From Dehalococcoidia bacterium (GTDB taxonomy: Bacteria > Chloroflexota > Dehalococcoidia > E44-bin15): a stretch of 64,000 nt of DNA. The position numbers and the translations under genes were made by a program. Shown here piece after piece: positions 1-7,017 of this stretch (positions are counted from its first letter, which is position 1; each line of letters starts with the position of its first letter). The notes under the pieces were generated by a model. The model did not search any database. It saw only the letters and a list, made by a program, of their open reading frames with translations, and was not told where the DNA came from. Where the stretch lies: NCBI GenBank assembly GCA_035528575.1, contig DATKYK010000015.1:1-64000 (forward strand), written 5' to 3'.

Positions 1-1832
1 AAGTGACGGCGGTTATAGAGGCCGGTCAGCTCATCGGTTAGGGATAGCTCTTTTGTTCTCTGGAGCAGCAGGGCGTTTTCTATGCCCACTGCTATCTCGG
101 TGCCGATTGCTGAGAGCAGGTCCAGCTCATCGGGGCTGAACCGGTGCTCGCGGCGGTCGGCGATTACCAGTGAACCCAGTGGCGTGCCCCTGGACCAGAG
201 GGGTACCGTGACGTATGCCTGCAACCCATCCTTTTTCATTGCGGCTATAACTGTGTCGAGATTAGTCTTTTTGAACACCTTTTCCAGTTCAAGGACGGGC
301 TGATGGCACTCAATCGCCAGCTTGATTTCCTCGTCATCCAGCTTCATGAGTCCGATGCTGCCAATACAATCCTGGGACAAACCGCTGTGTGCCTTGAGGG
401 TGAGCGTACCAACCTGCATGTCTGAGAAGTAGATGTAGCCGACATCGGTATTCATTACATCGAGCGTCGCTTTTAAGCTCTGGTTTAAGAGCTTATCCAT
501 GTCGAGGGAACGGCTTGCCGCCTGGGCGACGGTATAGAGAGCGTGCACCCTCCTGGCGTAGCGCTCGACCTCCTGCTCCGCCCGCTTGCGCTCGGTGATG
601 TCGCGGGTAATGCCGCGGAAGCCGGCAGGATCACCGTTGGGGTCAAACCTCAGTGATATGGATGCCTCAACGAACCTCTTGGTTCCATCTTTCCTGATAA
701 TCTCCCAATCGAATGCTTTGGCCGGTTGCTCGGTCCGGTATACGTTGTTAAAAATTTTATATAATGCCCTGGCGGTCTCCCTATCCATAAACTCACGGTT
801 ATTCATGCCTATCAATTCATCTCTCGGATATCCAAGAATGGTGCATAATGAATCATTGAAAAAGGTTAAGTTTCCAGTAATATCAATCTCGAAATAGCTG
901 TCCTCTATGTTCTCGAGGATCGTTCGATATTTCTCCTCGCTCTCCCGCAGCGTGTCCTCCGCCCACCTGCGCTCGGTTATATCGATGAACAATCCAGTAA
1001 CGCCGATTACACGATTCCCCTCAAAGACGGGATGGTTGGAAGAACGCACCCAGCGGATTTCACCTGACTTGGTCACAACCCGAAACTCACCTGTCGTGGT
1101 ATTTCCGGAGAGGGTGTTCATGAAACCCTCTATAGCGGATTGAAAGTCCTCCTGATACATGAAATCGGCGAATGAGTTGCGACTCAACTCGGAAGGAGTG
1201 TATCCCAGGACTGATTCAATCACGGGGCTAATATATGTAATTACTCCGCTCGCATCTACTGAGTAGATGACATCGCTTATGTTCTCCACCAGGTCTCGGT
1301 ACTTTACCTCGCTCTCCCTAAGCGCCTCCTCCGCCTGCATGCGCTCGGTTACGTCACGGACTATGGCAACGAATCCGGTGGGATTTCCCGGCATATCACG
1401 CATCACGCCGATGCTTAGATCAGCATCGTATACTCTACCATTTGTGGGAGAGACATTATAAAGCATCCCTTCTGCGCTGGTTTCCCTTTTAAGTACCCTC
1501 TCACCTATATCTATGGTCTTATCACGGTCTTTAGTCGATAAAAGACGCAAGCCATCTTGACCAACAAGCTCTTCCCTGCTCAACCCGGACATGGAAAGTA
1601 ATGCCTGATTCACGTTTACAATTATTCCTTTCAGATCGGTGATGACAACCCCTTCGCTCATGGATTCAAATATAACGCGCAGTTTCTCCTCGCTCTCCCT
1701 CAGCTCCTCCTCCCCCCGCTTGCGCTCCTCCTTCGCCTGCTCCAACTCGGCGATTCGCTGGCGCATTTCTGCCAGTTCATTTACAAGGTGTTCTTTGATC
1801 TCCGTCTGCTTTTTCATTGGCTTACTTATCAT
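1..1832 (-). CDS. PAS-PAS-PAS-GAF-GGDEF diguanylate cyclase, C-terminus beyond the window
   Basis: Read on the minus strand from ATG at 1832 (second possible ATG at 1817), the frame stays open to the window edge, about 610 residues. An N-terminal coiled stretch (HLVNELAEMRQRIAELEQ) is followed by three PAS units, each closing with a PAC-type DITERK/DVTERM/DITERR motif. A GAF domain follows (YTVAQAASRSLDMDKLL onward). The last visible residues, LSLTDELTGLYNRRH, are the classic start of a GGDEF domain, so the protein probably makes c-di-GMP. The GG[D/E]EF signature itself lies outside the window, so catalytic competence and any EAL domain cannot be judged. It follows a small HTH gene by 34 bp and shares its riboswitch-bearing leader. 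No membrane segment is seen, so it is probably a cytosolic sensor. Confidence 0.85.
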   Translation of the reverse strand, partial: MISKPMKKQTEIKEHLVNELAEMRQRIAELEQAKEERKRGEEELRESEEKLRVIFESMSEGVVITDLKGIIVNVNQALLSMSGLSREELVGQDGLRLLSTKDRDKTIDIGERVLKRETSAEGMLYNVSPTNGRVYDADLSIGVMRDMPGNPTGFVAIVRDVTERMQAEEALRESEVKYRDLVENISDVIYSVDASGVITYISPVIESVLGYTPSELSRNSFADFMYQEDFQSAIEGFMNTLSGNTTTGEFRVVTKSGEIRWVRSSNHPVFEGNRVIGVTGLFIDITERRWAEDTLRESEEKYRTILENIEDSYFEIDITGNLTFFNDSLCTILGYPRDELIGMNNREFMDRETARALYKIFNNVYRTEQPAKAFDWEIIRKDGTKRFVEASISLRFDPNGDPAGFRGITRDITERKRAEQEVERYARRVHALYTVAQAASRSLDMDKLLNQSLKATLDVMNTDVGYIYFSDMQVGTLTLKAHSGLSQDCIGSIGLMKLDDEEIKLAIECHQPVLELEKVFKKTNLDTVIAAMKKDGLQAYVTVPLWSRGTPLGSLVIADRREHRFSPDELDLLSAIGTEIAVGIENALLLQRTKELSLTDELTGLYNRRH

Positions 1833-1866
1833 GTCTGCGCTCGATGTCCTTATATCTGTATAGTAC

Positions 1867-2070
1867 CTATCGGCTAACCTTGCTCGCCTCGCTCTTAATT
1901 CTTTCTATGTCTTCCGGAGTGAATAATCTCCATCCCCTTCTGTCTTTAATAGCCATATCCTCTATAACTCCCTCCCTGAGCCAGCGGAAGAAGGTAGCTT
2001 GGCTTATGCCCGCCAGCTTGCAGGCTTCTAAAGTCCGGAAGTAAGTTTGACCGTTAATCATTGTTGGCAT
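1867..2070 (-). CDS. Small helix-turn-helix (MerR/excisionase-like) protein
   Basis: This 67-residue protein is almost entirely one winged-helix DNA-binding unit of the MerR/excisionase type. The helix-turn-helix is TLEACKLAGISQATFFRWLR and the wing is around RRGWRLFTPEDIERIK. A good ribosome site (AAGGG) lies 8 bases upstream of the ATG. It is the first gene of a transcript that continues into the diguanylate cyclase, and the leader carries a c-di-GMP riboswitch. It could therefore be a c-di-GMP-controlled regulator of its own locus (inference). It has no separate effector domain. A phage or transposon excisionase is the alternative reading, but no integrase is nearby. Confidence 0.7.
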   Translation of the reverse strand: MPTMINGQTYFRTLEACKLAGISQATFFRWLREGVIEDMAIKDRRGWRLFTPEDIERIKSEASKVSR

Positions 2071-2149
2071 GTCTAGTACCCTTAACCTATGTTAAGATAG
2101 CTTATTTGTTTCCAAAAAAAACTTCTTACGGGAAAGGCTGTGACTAACT

Positions 2150-2235
2150 CATTCTCCTGCAGCCTGGCTATCCTGGCTTTACAGCCTTAGATCCGTGGCT
2201 TTGCGTTACCACCTTTCGTCGGTTTTGTTATTATC
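2150..2235 (-). promoter_or_regulatory. Cyclic-di-GMP-I (GEMM) riboswitch
   Basis: On the minus strand the leader contains AAACCGACGAAAGGTGG (a GNRA-capped P1b hairpin), then ACGCAAAGCCACGGATCTAA (2197-2206 is the ACGCAAAGCC core), and then GGATAGCCAGGCTGC. These blocks, in this order and spacing, are the conserved core of the c-di-GMP-I riboswitch. The outer closing stem is less obvious; GCAG further upstream could pair with CTGC. A run of eight T's near 2112-2120 follows a possible GGCTG/CAGCC stem, so an attenuator is plausible. It sits between its promoter and the HTH/diguanylate cyclase genes. Confidence 0.85.
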
Positions 2236-2298
2236 GAAAATTTTCAAACAGCGTTTTGTCTGTCTGCTCTACTATATAATATTATAGCAAAATTGTTA

Positions 2299-2327
2299 TT
2301 TATACCATAGGTTTATGTTTTTGTCAA
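2299..2327 (-). promoter_or_regulatory. Sigma-70-type promoter for the riboswitch transcript
   Basis: On the minus strand, TTGACA (2327-2322) and TATAAA (2304-2299) are separated by 17 bases. Transcription would begin near 2290, about 60 bases before the riboswitch core. Confidence 0.65.
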
Positions 2328-2410
2328 GTGATTATAGCCGACGGTACTCTTGCGTACAGGTTGGCATAACATGAGGGCAAATGTTATACTCGTGTTAAGG
2401 TCAGGGGTAT

Positions 2411-2965
2411 ATGACTGTAGTGATAGAGATATTTACCAGTATTGGTTTTTATATTTTATCAAAGGTATGGGGGCGGATGGCTAAAGAACTATACGCCCAA
2501 GCCATACAGGATATTTTGGAGAATTGTAAGATTGATGGTTTATTTAATCCTATCCACGACATAGGTCATGTTTATTGGGCAATTAAAATTCATACAGGCA
2601 AGACAAAATGGTATTTAAAGTATATAAATACAAATAGAGAGGATTTTAAAATATCATGTCTTGTTAGATATACTAATGATAGAGGTGATGACTATAGTTC
2701 AGATGCATACGAAGTTAGTAATGGTTGGGGTAGGAAGAAATCTGAATTTAATATACAACAAAACTCAACCATAACTATAGCTATAGTAAGGAGCAAATAT
2801 AATGCCTTTCTCTATCCACTCTCACGTAGTTTTGCCGATAGTGCTTTAGATTTTGATTATAATATAACTCTTATTTTCCGTATATTATTAAATCAAAAAG
2901 ATGTAATACCAGAAAGCACTAAGAATATATTTTATATACGAAATGGCGAGTTAAATGTTTTGTAA
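2411..2965 (+). CDS. Hypothetical protein, AT-rich accessory gene
   Basis: I do not recognise this 184-residue protein. It starts with a short hydrophobic stretch (IEIFTSIGFYILSKVWGRM), compatible with one membrane segment or a buried helix. A mixed alpha/beta region follows with no evident catalytic motif. Composition is much richer in A+T than the flanking chromosome, as in the neighbouring transposase gene, which suggests a shared foreign origin. Its 3' end overlaps the transposase start by 11 bases, so the two may be translationally coupled. An AGGGG sequence lies just before the ATG, with short spacing. Confidence 0.6.
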   Translation: MTVVIEIFTSIGFYILSKVWGRMAKELYAQAIQDILENCKIDGLFNPIHDIGHVYWAIKIHTGKTKWYLKYINTNREDFKISCLVRYTNDRGDDYSSDAYEVSNGWGRKKSEFNIQQNSTITIAIVRSKYNAFLYPLSRSFADSALDFDYNITLIFRILLNQKDVIPESTKNIFYIRNGELNVL

Positions 2966-3782
2966 ATTCTGCAAATCACCTAGTACTACTAAATACGGCT
3001 TTACGGCTGGCACTCAATATTACTGGTGCAAAGCGTGTAAGCGTAAATTCGCTGGCACTCTAGCACCGGAGGGGATGCGGTTCACTACTGAGACAATCGG
3101 TGAATCACTAGGACTATTCTATGATGGGCTATCGCTGGCAGATATTAGCAGACACCTTGTCGCTACTGAGGGAATCATTGTTGACCCTGCTACAGTATGG
3201 CGATGGATTATTAAGTATTCCAAGAAATCTGAGAGCATCTTGAATAAATTAGAGGTTAAATCATCGTGGCGATGGGTAATTGACGAAACTATGATTTCAG
3301 TAGCAGGGGGAAAACTCTGGCTATGGGATGTTATCGATTCAAGGAGTCGCTTCTTACTAGCTACACATATAACTAAAAGCCGTGATATGCGGTCTGCCGT
3401 AGCGGTATTGTCTGAAGCGTACAATCGTGTAATAGGTCTACCTAAACAGATAGTATCGGACGGTATGCCTGCATATCCAGATGCAATTGAGAGAGTATTT
3501 GGTGCTGATAGTGAGCATATAAGGGCAAAGGGGCTTACAGCAGAGGTAAATACCAATATAATCGAGAGATTTCAAGGAACGGTCAAGGAGAGAACGAAGG
3601 TTTTTAGGGGATTAAAGACATTGGAATCTGCCATAGCTATCTCTGAAGGATTTATTATTCACTACAATTTCCTGCGACCCCACATGACATTGAAGGGTAA
3701 AACGCCAGCAGTATATGCTGGAATAAAATTACCGTTTAGCACATGGATAGGATTAGTGGAATATTTAGGGAGGGATATTTAA
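2955..3782 (+). CDS. DDE transposase with N-terminal zinc ribbon (IS6-like or related)
   Basis: The 275-residue protein begins with a zinc ribbon (CKFC ... WCKACKRKF, residues 3-32). An HTH-like segment follows, with an LADISRHL ... VDPATVWRWI pattern. The DDE catalytic core shows Asp in WVIDETMIS, Asp in IVSDGMPAYPDAI and Glu in NIIERFQGTVKERTK, followed by RPHMTLKGKTPA, typical of IS6/IS240-like enzymes. The frame is intact. I could not find convincing terminal inverted repeats, so the element boundaries are unknown and the upstream 184-residue ORF may or may not be a passenger. AT-rich codon use sets it apart from the core genes. Confidence 0.85.
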   Translation: MFCKFCKSPSTTKYGFTAGTQYYWCKACKRKFAGTLAPEGMRFTTETIGESLGLFYDGLSLADISRHLVATEGIIVDPATVWRWIIKYSKKSESILNKLEVKSSWRWVIDETMISVAGGKLWLWDVIDSRSRFLLATHITKSRDMRSAVAVLSEAYNRVIGLPKQIVSDGMPAYPDAIERVFGADSEHIRAKGLTAEVNTNIIERFQGTVKERTKVFRGLKTLESAIAISEGFIIHYNFLRPHMTLKGKTPAVYAGIKLPFSTWIGLVEYLGRDI

Positions 3783-3815
3783 TGTCCTTACTTCTACTTG
3801 TTTAGGCATTAATAG

Positions 3816-4070
3816 TTATTCAGTATAAAATTTGACCTCAAGACACTTCAATATTTTCTTTACGGTTTCAACTTCTGGCAGGTCATTTAACTTGACCCCT
3901 TCGCTTACCGCAAGCAAATCAATCCCTATCGGCAACCCAGGGTTAAGGGTATAATCAATAAGGCGGTTATCATCGAGTTCCTTTGTATACCCGACAGGCT
4001 CATCTATAAACTGAATATAAACGGCATCAGCTACTGGATCACTTTCTATGTGTAACATATTTGGCTTCAT
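3816..4070 (-). CDS. DUF2283 family protein
   Basis: This 84-residue protein has the DUF2283 pattern: IESDPVADAVYIQFID near the start, then a conserved ID(Y/F) turn and a GLPIGIDLLAVSEGV segment. Function is not established for the family. It lies 20 bp downstream of a DUF4258 gene on the same strand. DUF4258/DUF2283 pairs recur in bacterial genomes, and a toxin-antitoxin-like role has been suggested by context. The ATG is preceded by a good AAAGGAGCTAAAT ribosome site. Confidence 0.8.
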   Translation of the reverse strand: MKPNMLHIESDPVADAVYIQFIDEPVGYTKELDDNRLIDYTLNPGLPIGIDLLAVSEGVKLNDLPEVETVKKILKCLEVKFYTE

Positions 4071-4090
4071 ATTTAGCTCCTTTACCCTTT

Positions 4091-4321
4091 TTAACTAAAG
4101 GTAAATACATCAATTACAATAATTTTAGCAGAGGTGTCTTTCGTCTTAACCTTCATATTTCGACCATCCGGTAATTTACATACCCAAGCCGTTACACCCC
4201 TAACTTCGTATTTGTCGTTATTGTGTGACCTACAAAACGAGACATGGGTTTCTGTAAGACCCCGAGCATGCATTCGTGACCGTGCATAAGTAGTAAAATC
4301 AAGAGGTTTTTCAGGTGCCAT
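4091..4321 (-). CDS. DUF4258 family protein
   Basis: The 76-residue product fits DUF4258: an N-terminal TTYARSRMHARGLTETHV segment, where HARGLT resembles the family's H-x-x-x-R-x-(I/L)-(S/T) motif, followed by a KYEVRG...LPDGRNMKVKTK...KIIVIDVFTF beta-sheet core ending in the usual VIDVF strand. Some relatives resemble RelE-fold proteins, so with the following DUF2283 gene it may form a two-gene stress module; this is inference from context only. It is probably the first gene of the pair. AT-rich, like the rest of the island. Confidence 0.75.
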   Translation of the reverse strand: MAPEKPLDFTTYARSRMHARGLTETHVSFCRSHNNDKYEVRGVTAWVCKLPDGRNMKVKTKDTSAKIIVIDVFTFS

Positions 4322-4632
4322 AATCCTTTCATTCCCCCCCCCATTACAGTAACCATTTTATTCCCTGACACTCACCAAGTGCCCTTGACAAAGCACCTTC
4401 AATTAGTTTATGTTTATTTAATGGTAGTTATGGTTAGGGGTTTTAATTTGACAAGTAGCGTTCGGAATGACGACAGCTACCATTTTACCATCCACTCCAA
4501 TTTATCAAACTACTGTTATTTAGTATAACACATTTGTCAAGTATTTCGTAGGGGTTAGCAACTAAACTTATAAAAACAACCTAAATGCAAGAGAACCTAG
4601 CCGACAGTTCTTTTGTATTGGTGTTGACATAA
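4322..4632. other. AT-rich intergenic stretch without a recognised gene
   Basis: No ORF with a plausible start, ribosome site or recognisable sequence is seen on either strand. It probably holds the promoter of the DUF4258/DUF2283 pair (minus) and the 5' part of the HNH leader (plus). Confidence 0.5.
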
Positions 4633-4766
4633 GTATTCGGTACGGGTAAACTATCCCTGAATACCCAAGCGATGGTATGGCACATTGATAGAGCTTGGCG
4701 AAGCATAGGAGCCTCAGTAAATGAGTTATCGCCAAGCGTAATTAAGCAGGTTCCCCACTCAAGGGG
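4633..4766 (+). ncRNA. Candidate structured RNA leader of the HNH gene
   Basis: Three hairpins follow one another upstream of the HNH gene. GTATTC (4633-4638) pairs with GAATAC (4659-4664) around an inner GGG/CCC. GCTTGGCGA (4693-4701) pairs perfectly with TCGCCAAGC (4729-4737) and encloses CTCA/TGAG (4713-4716, 4722-4725). CCCC (4753-4756) pairs with GGGG (4763-4766). No family is recognised. It is not a group I or group II intron by the motifs I can check. A HEARO/OMEGA-like RNA is only a loose analogy, because the protein is not IscB-like. Confidence 0.4.
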
Positions 4767-4855
4767 TCTTATTTGGATGCCAGTAAAAACGCTGCGATAG
4801 TAAAGGCTGAAGAAGCTGTCTTGTGTCCATCTAAATTATGGAGAAGGGGGGAGCA

Positions 4856-5152
4856 ATGGGAACTCCTGTGGAGTTTTCCAAGTACGTAGAAGATGCAGCT
4901 TGGATGATTCAGAATGGTAAGTGCGGTGCTTGCGGGAAGAAGTTATCCTCCTGGAAAAAGAACCGTGGTACTTGGGGCGCTTGGCATCCTCACCATCGCA
5001 TGCCTGTTCAATCGGGTGGTTTGGGAACCCTCGACAATTGTGTCCTTCTCTGTATAAATCCTCCGAACTGCAACCTTTATGTCGGGCATCAGGGGAATTA
5101 CAGGAAGAAGTCTGTTGTTACAAAAAGGCGCTTCACCCATCGATATTATTAG
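4856..5152 (+). CDS. Small HNH-type nuclease-like protein
   Basis: The 98-residue protein has a CGACGKK zinc knuckle, a HPHHRMPVQSGG block and NCVLLCINPPNCNLYVGH, which together match an HNH/beta-beta-alpha-metal nuclease fold with two structural Cys pairs and a catalytic His region. I start it at 4856, because GGAGAAGGGGGG lies directly upstream; an earlier in-frame ATG at 4838 overlaps that ribosome site and is less likely. There is no additional domain, so it could be a free-standing homing-type or restriction-type nuclease, or a mobile-element accessory protein. It sits in the accessory island behind a hairpin-rich leader. Confidence 0.7.
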   Translation: MGTPVEFSKYVEDAAWMIQNGKCGACGKKLSSWKKNRGTWGAWHPHHRMPVQSGGLGTLDNCVLLCINPPNCNLYVGHQGNYRKKSVVTKRRFTHRYY

Positions 5153-5207
5153 ATTTAAGATTATTGGTTCTCATATTTAACCCTCTTGCACTACATCCTT
5201 CCAACTC

Positions 5208-5521
5208 TTATTCCTCCAGGTCTATCTCTCCATACATTGATTTTGTCAGTTTAATATCCATCTTATTCTTCTTTATTTGTGTTCGCTTTGCTTCACGTTC
5301 TAACTCTTTATCTGCACCACGCAAACTCCTAATTGCTAAATGCTGTTGCCATATAACTGCTCCCAGAGAAATCTAAAAATCGTGAACCCAATCATTGCCC
5401 AATATTGCCAAGCTAGCCCCTACACATCCCACCCCTCAGCATCTGCCACCAAAGTCCCGTATGTAGCAGCAAATCCCATTACTACACCCATTGTCTTCAG
5501 AATTGACCACAATAGCTTCAT
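5208..5521 (-). pseudogene. Decayed small membrane-protein gene
   Basis: On the minus strand a strong ribosome site (GGAGGGTAACA) precedes ATG at 5521. The frame reads MKLLWSILKTMGVVMGFAAT and then hits TAG at 5420-5422. It continues in the same frame as GLAWQYWAMIGFTIFRF, after which the sequence makes best sense in another frame (LGAVIWQQHLAIRSLRGADK, then a charged tail ending in GEIDLEE and TAA at 5208). The composite is a hydrophobic N-terminus plus a Lys/Glu-rich tail of about 100 residues, broken by one stop and one frameshift. Family unknown. The alternative is that only a 33-residue peptide is made. Confidence 0.45.
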
Positions 5522-5853
5522 TGTTACCCTCCAAGCACAGCTTGCCCAGAGGATAGCATCTATTCAACATCAATGCAAAAGCCCCCTTTATGCTTAAAAA
5601 TAATGTGCCTAATCAACCATAAATGAACAACCTAGCCGCCGGGCGCATAAGTGACACCTCACCGCTGGCACACTATCGCGGTCACTATGCGTGTCCTGAT
5701 CTTGGACGAATAGATCTCAATCTCAGGGATGGGGTTGCTTCGCCTGCGGCTGGCAATGACAGGGGTCCGAGTATCCGCTCTGCCCTACCCGCAAATCAGC
5801 CATTAGCCAATAACCTAATACGACATGGGTGAAGTTGCTGTAGCACACTGCTA
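5522..5853. other. Intergenic stretch with one imperfect inverted repeat
   Basis: No supported gene. CGCATAAGTGAC (5644-5655) and GTCACTATGCG (5681-5691) form an imperfect stem around a 25-base loop. Confidence 0.4.
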
Positions 5854-5904
5854 TTGACAAATCGCGGGAAGCATGGTAAATTTAAGTGTAAATAGGTGTA
5901 AATA
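5854..5904 (+). promoter_or_regulatory. Promoter with tandem GTGTAAATA repeats
   Basis: TTGACA (5854-5859), a 17-base spacer and TAAATT (5877-5882) form a likely promoter for the HTH-receiver gene. Immediately downstream GTGTAAATA occurs twice (5886-5894 and 5896-5904) with a 10-base period, one helical turn. That is what an operator bound by a winged-helix dimer would look like, so autoregulation by the downstream HTH protein is possible. Confidence 0.55.
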
Positions 5905-5953
5905 AGATAAAATTATCATATCATGTGTGGAAGTATTTAAGGGGGTTGGTTTT

Positions 5954-6490
5954 ATGAGCGATTTAATGACTACCAAGGAAGCGGCGGAGTATCTAAAACT
6001 GAACTATATGACAGTGTATAAATTGTCGCAGAGAGGCCGCATCCCTGCATCCAAGATAGGGGGGAACTGGAGGTTCCGCAAGGACCTGCTGGATGACTGG
6101 ATTGGCAAACAGGCGATGGTGGTTGAGGGCAATGTGCTCGTCGTGGATGATGACCCGGCAATACTAGAGGTGATTAGCGAGGTTATTACAAGGAAAGGGT
6201 TTAAGGCAGTGTGCGTGGGTAGTGGGGAGAAGGCCCTAGAGGAGTTGGATAAGCAGCGCTTCGATTTGATTTTCCTGGACCTGGTAATGCCGGGGATAAG
6301 CGGCGTGGAGGCCCTCTCTGCGATAAAGGCAAAGGATGATAAAGCCGTGGTGGTAATCGTAACCGGTCATGGGGATGACCCCATAGCCCTGGAAGCAATG
6401 TCGCTGGGGCCCTTGTTTCTGATTCGAAAGCCATTCCGGGTAAGTGATATAACTGAGGTTCTCAATGCCGTGGTCAGGGTGCGGCGATGA
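5954..6490 (+). CDS. Excisionase-type HTH fused to a response-regulator receiver domain
   Basis: From ATG 5954 (AAGGGGG ribosome site 8 bases upstream; an earlier GTG at 5927 has none) the protein is about 178 residues. Residues 1-52 form a MerR/excisionase-like HTH (MTTKEAAEYLKLNYMTVYKL, then KIGGNWRFRKDLLDDWI). Residues 62-178 form a CheY-like receiver, with the acidic pair in VDDDPAIL, the phospho-acceptor Asp in DLIFLDLVMPG, Thr in VIVTGH, and Lys in IRKPF. The DNA-binding domain is N-terminal, the reverse of most response regulators. It lies upstream of a hybrid histidine kinase and may be its partner, although gene debris separates them. Confidence 0.85.
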   Translation: MSDLMTTKEAAEYLKLNYMTVYKLSQRGRIPASKIGGNWRFRKDLLDDWIGKQAMVVEGNVLVVDDDPAILEVISEVITRKGFKAVCVGSGEKALEELDKQRFDLIFLDLVMPGISGVEALSAIKAKDDKAVVVIVTGHGDDPIALEAMSLGPLFLIRKPFRVSDITEVLNAVVRVRR

Positions 6491-6637
6491 GTTGCAGGGA
6501 AGTGGTTAGGATGGATCTGGGGCATTGAGCGCCGTTTCTATAATCGTTTATCTCTTCAACTGGGTATCAGCCAGCAGCATCCCAATCTGGTCAAATCTCA
6601 CCTGATAGGTAACTCTACGGGTAATGGATACTTCCAA

Positions 6638-6775
6638 ATGAGCACTGTCATAGAGCTCATCCGTAAGGGCAGGAATAAAGAGTTCTGGCAGAAGTACTGT
6701 GGTTTCATCGATTTTAGCGTCGGTGAGTTCGTGGAAACCCAGGGTCATATGCTCCTGGAGCAGTTGCTCGGCTGG
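6638..6775 (+). pseudogene. Fragment of a GH3-like gene (N-terminal part)
   Basis: An open segment reads ELIRKGRNKEFWQKYCGFID followed by FSVGEFVETQGHMLLEQL, which resembles the N-terminus of GH3 (auxin-responsive, acyl-adenylating) family proteins. The similarity stops abruptly near 6775, where histidine-kinase sequence begins in another frame. Only about 45 residues remain of a family that normally exceeds 500, so this is a remnant left by deletion or recombination. The family call comes from memory of the motif and needs a search. Confidence 0.45.
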
Positions 6776-6957
6776 AGGATAACAAGGTGGTGCTCTCTGT
6801 TACCGACACCGGTGCTGGCATTCCAGATGCGAGCAAAGCCAAGATTTTCGATCCCTTCTTTGCCACAGAAGGTAATTATGGTATGGGGCTGAGTATAGCC
6901 TATGGTATTATCACCAGGCATGGCGGAAGCATCGATGTGGAAAGCGGCATCGGCTAG
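6772..6957 (+). pseudogene. Histidine-kinase ATPase-domain fragment
   Basis: The frame ending in TAG at 6955-6957 reads LEDNKVVLSVTDTGAGIPDA, then KIFDPFFATEGNYGMGLSIA and YGIITRHGGSIDVESGIG, that is, the G1, F and G2 boxes of a HATPase_c domain. No H-box, N-box or in-frame start is present; an in-frame TGA lies at 6724. The text closely parallels the C-terminal ATPase domain of the intact kinase downstream (YGIITRHGGSIDVES is shared exactly), so it is probably the remnant of a related kinase gene. Confidence 0.75.
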
Positions 6958-7017
6958 GGGGTGAAAAGATGAAAAAGGGGTTTTCCTCAATTATGATAGG
7001 TGATAGGAAGCAGCTTG

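Noticed and set aside
4561-5152. Group II or group I intron with an HNH maturase.
   Set aside because: I see no domain V hairpin, no reverse transcriptase and no group I P/Q/R/S blocks. The hairpins are listed as a candidate structured RNA instead.
4921-5376. A 151-codon ORF overlapping the HNH gene in another frame.
   Set aside because: It overlaps the zinc-binding region of the HNH protein, and the HNH frame carries the conserved motifs and ribosome site.
6548-6748. Minus-strand ORF of 66 codons beneath the GH3-like fragment.
   Set aside because: It has no ribosome site and overlaps a plus-strand remnant with recognisable family text.
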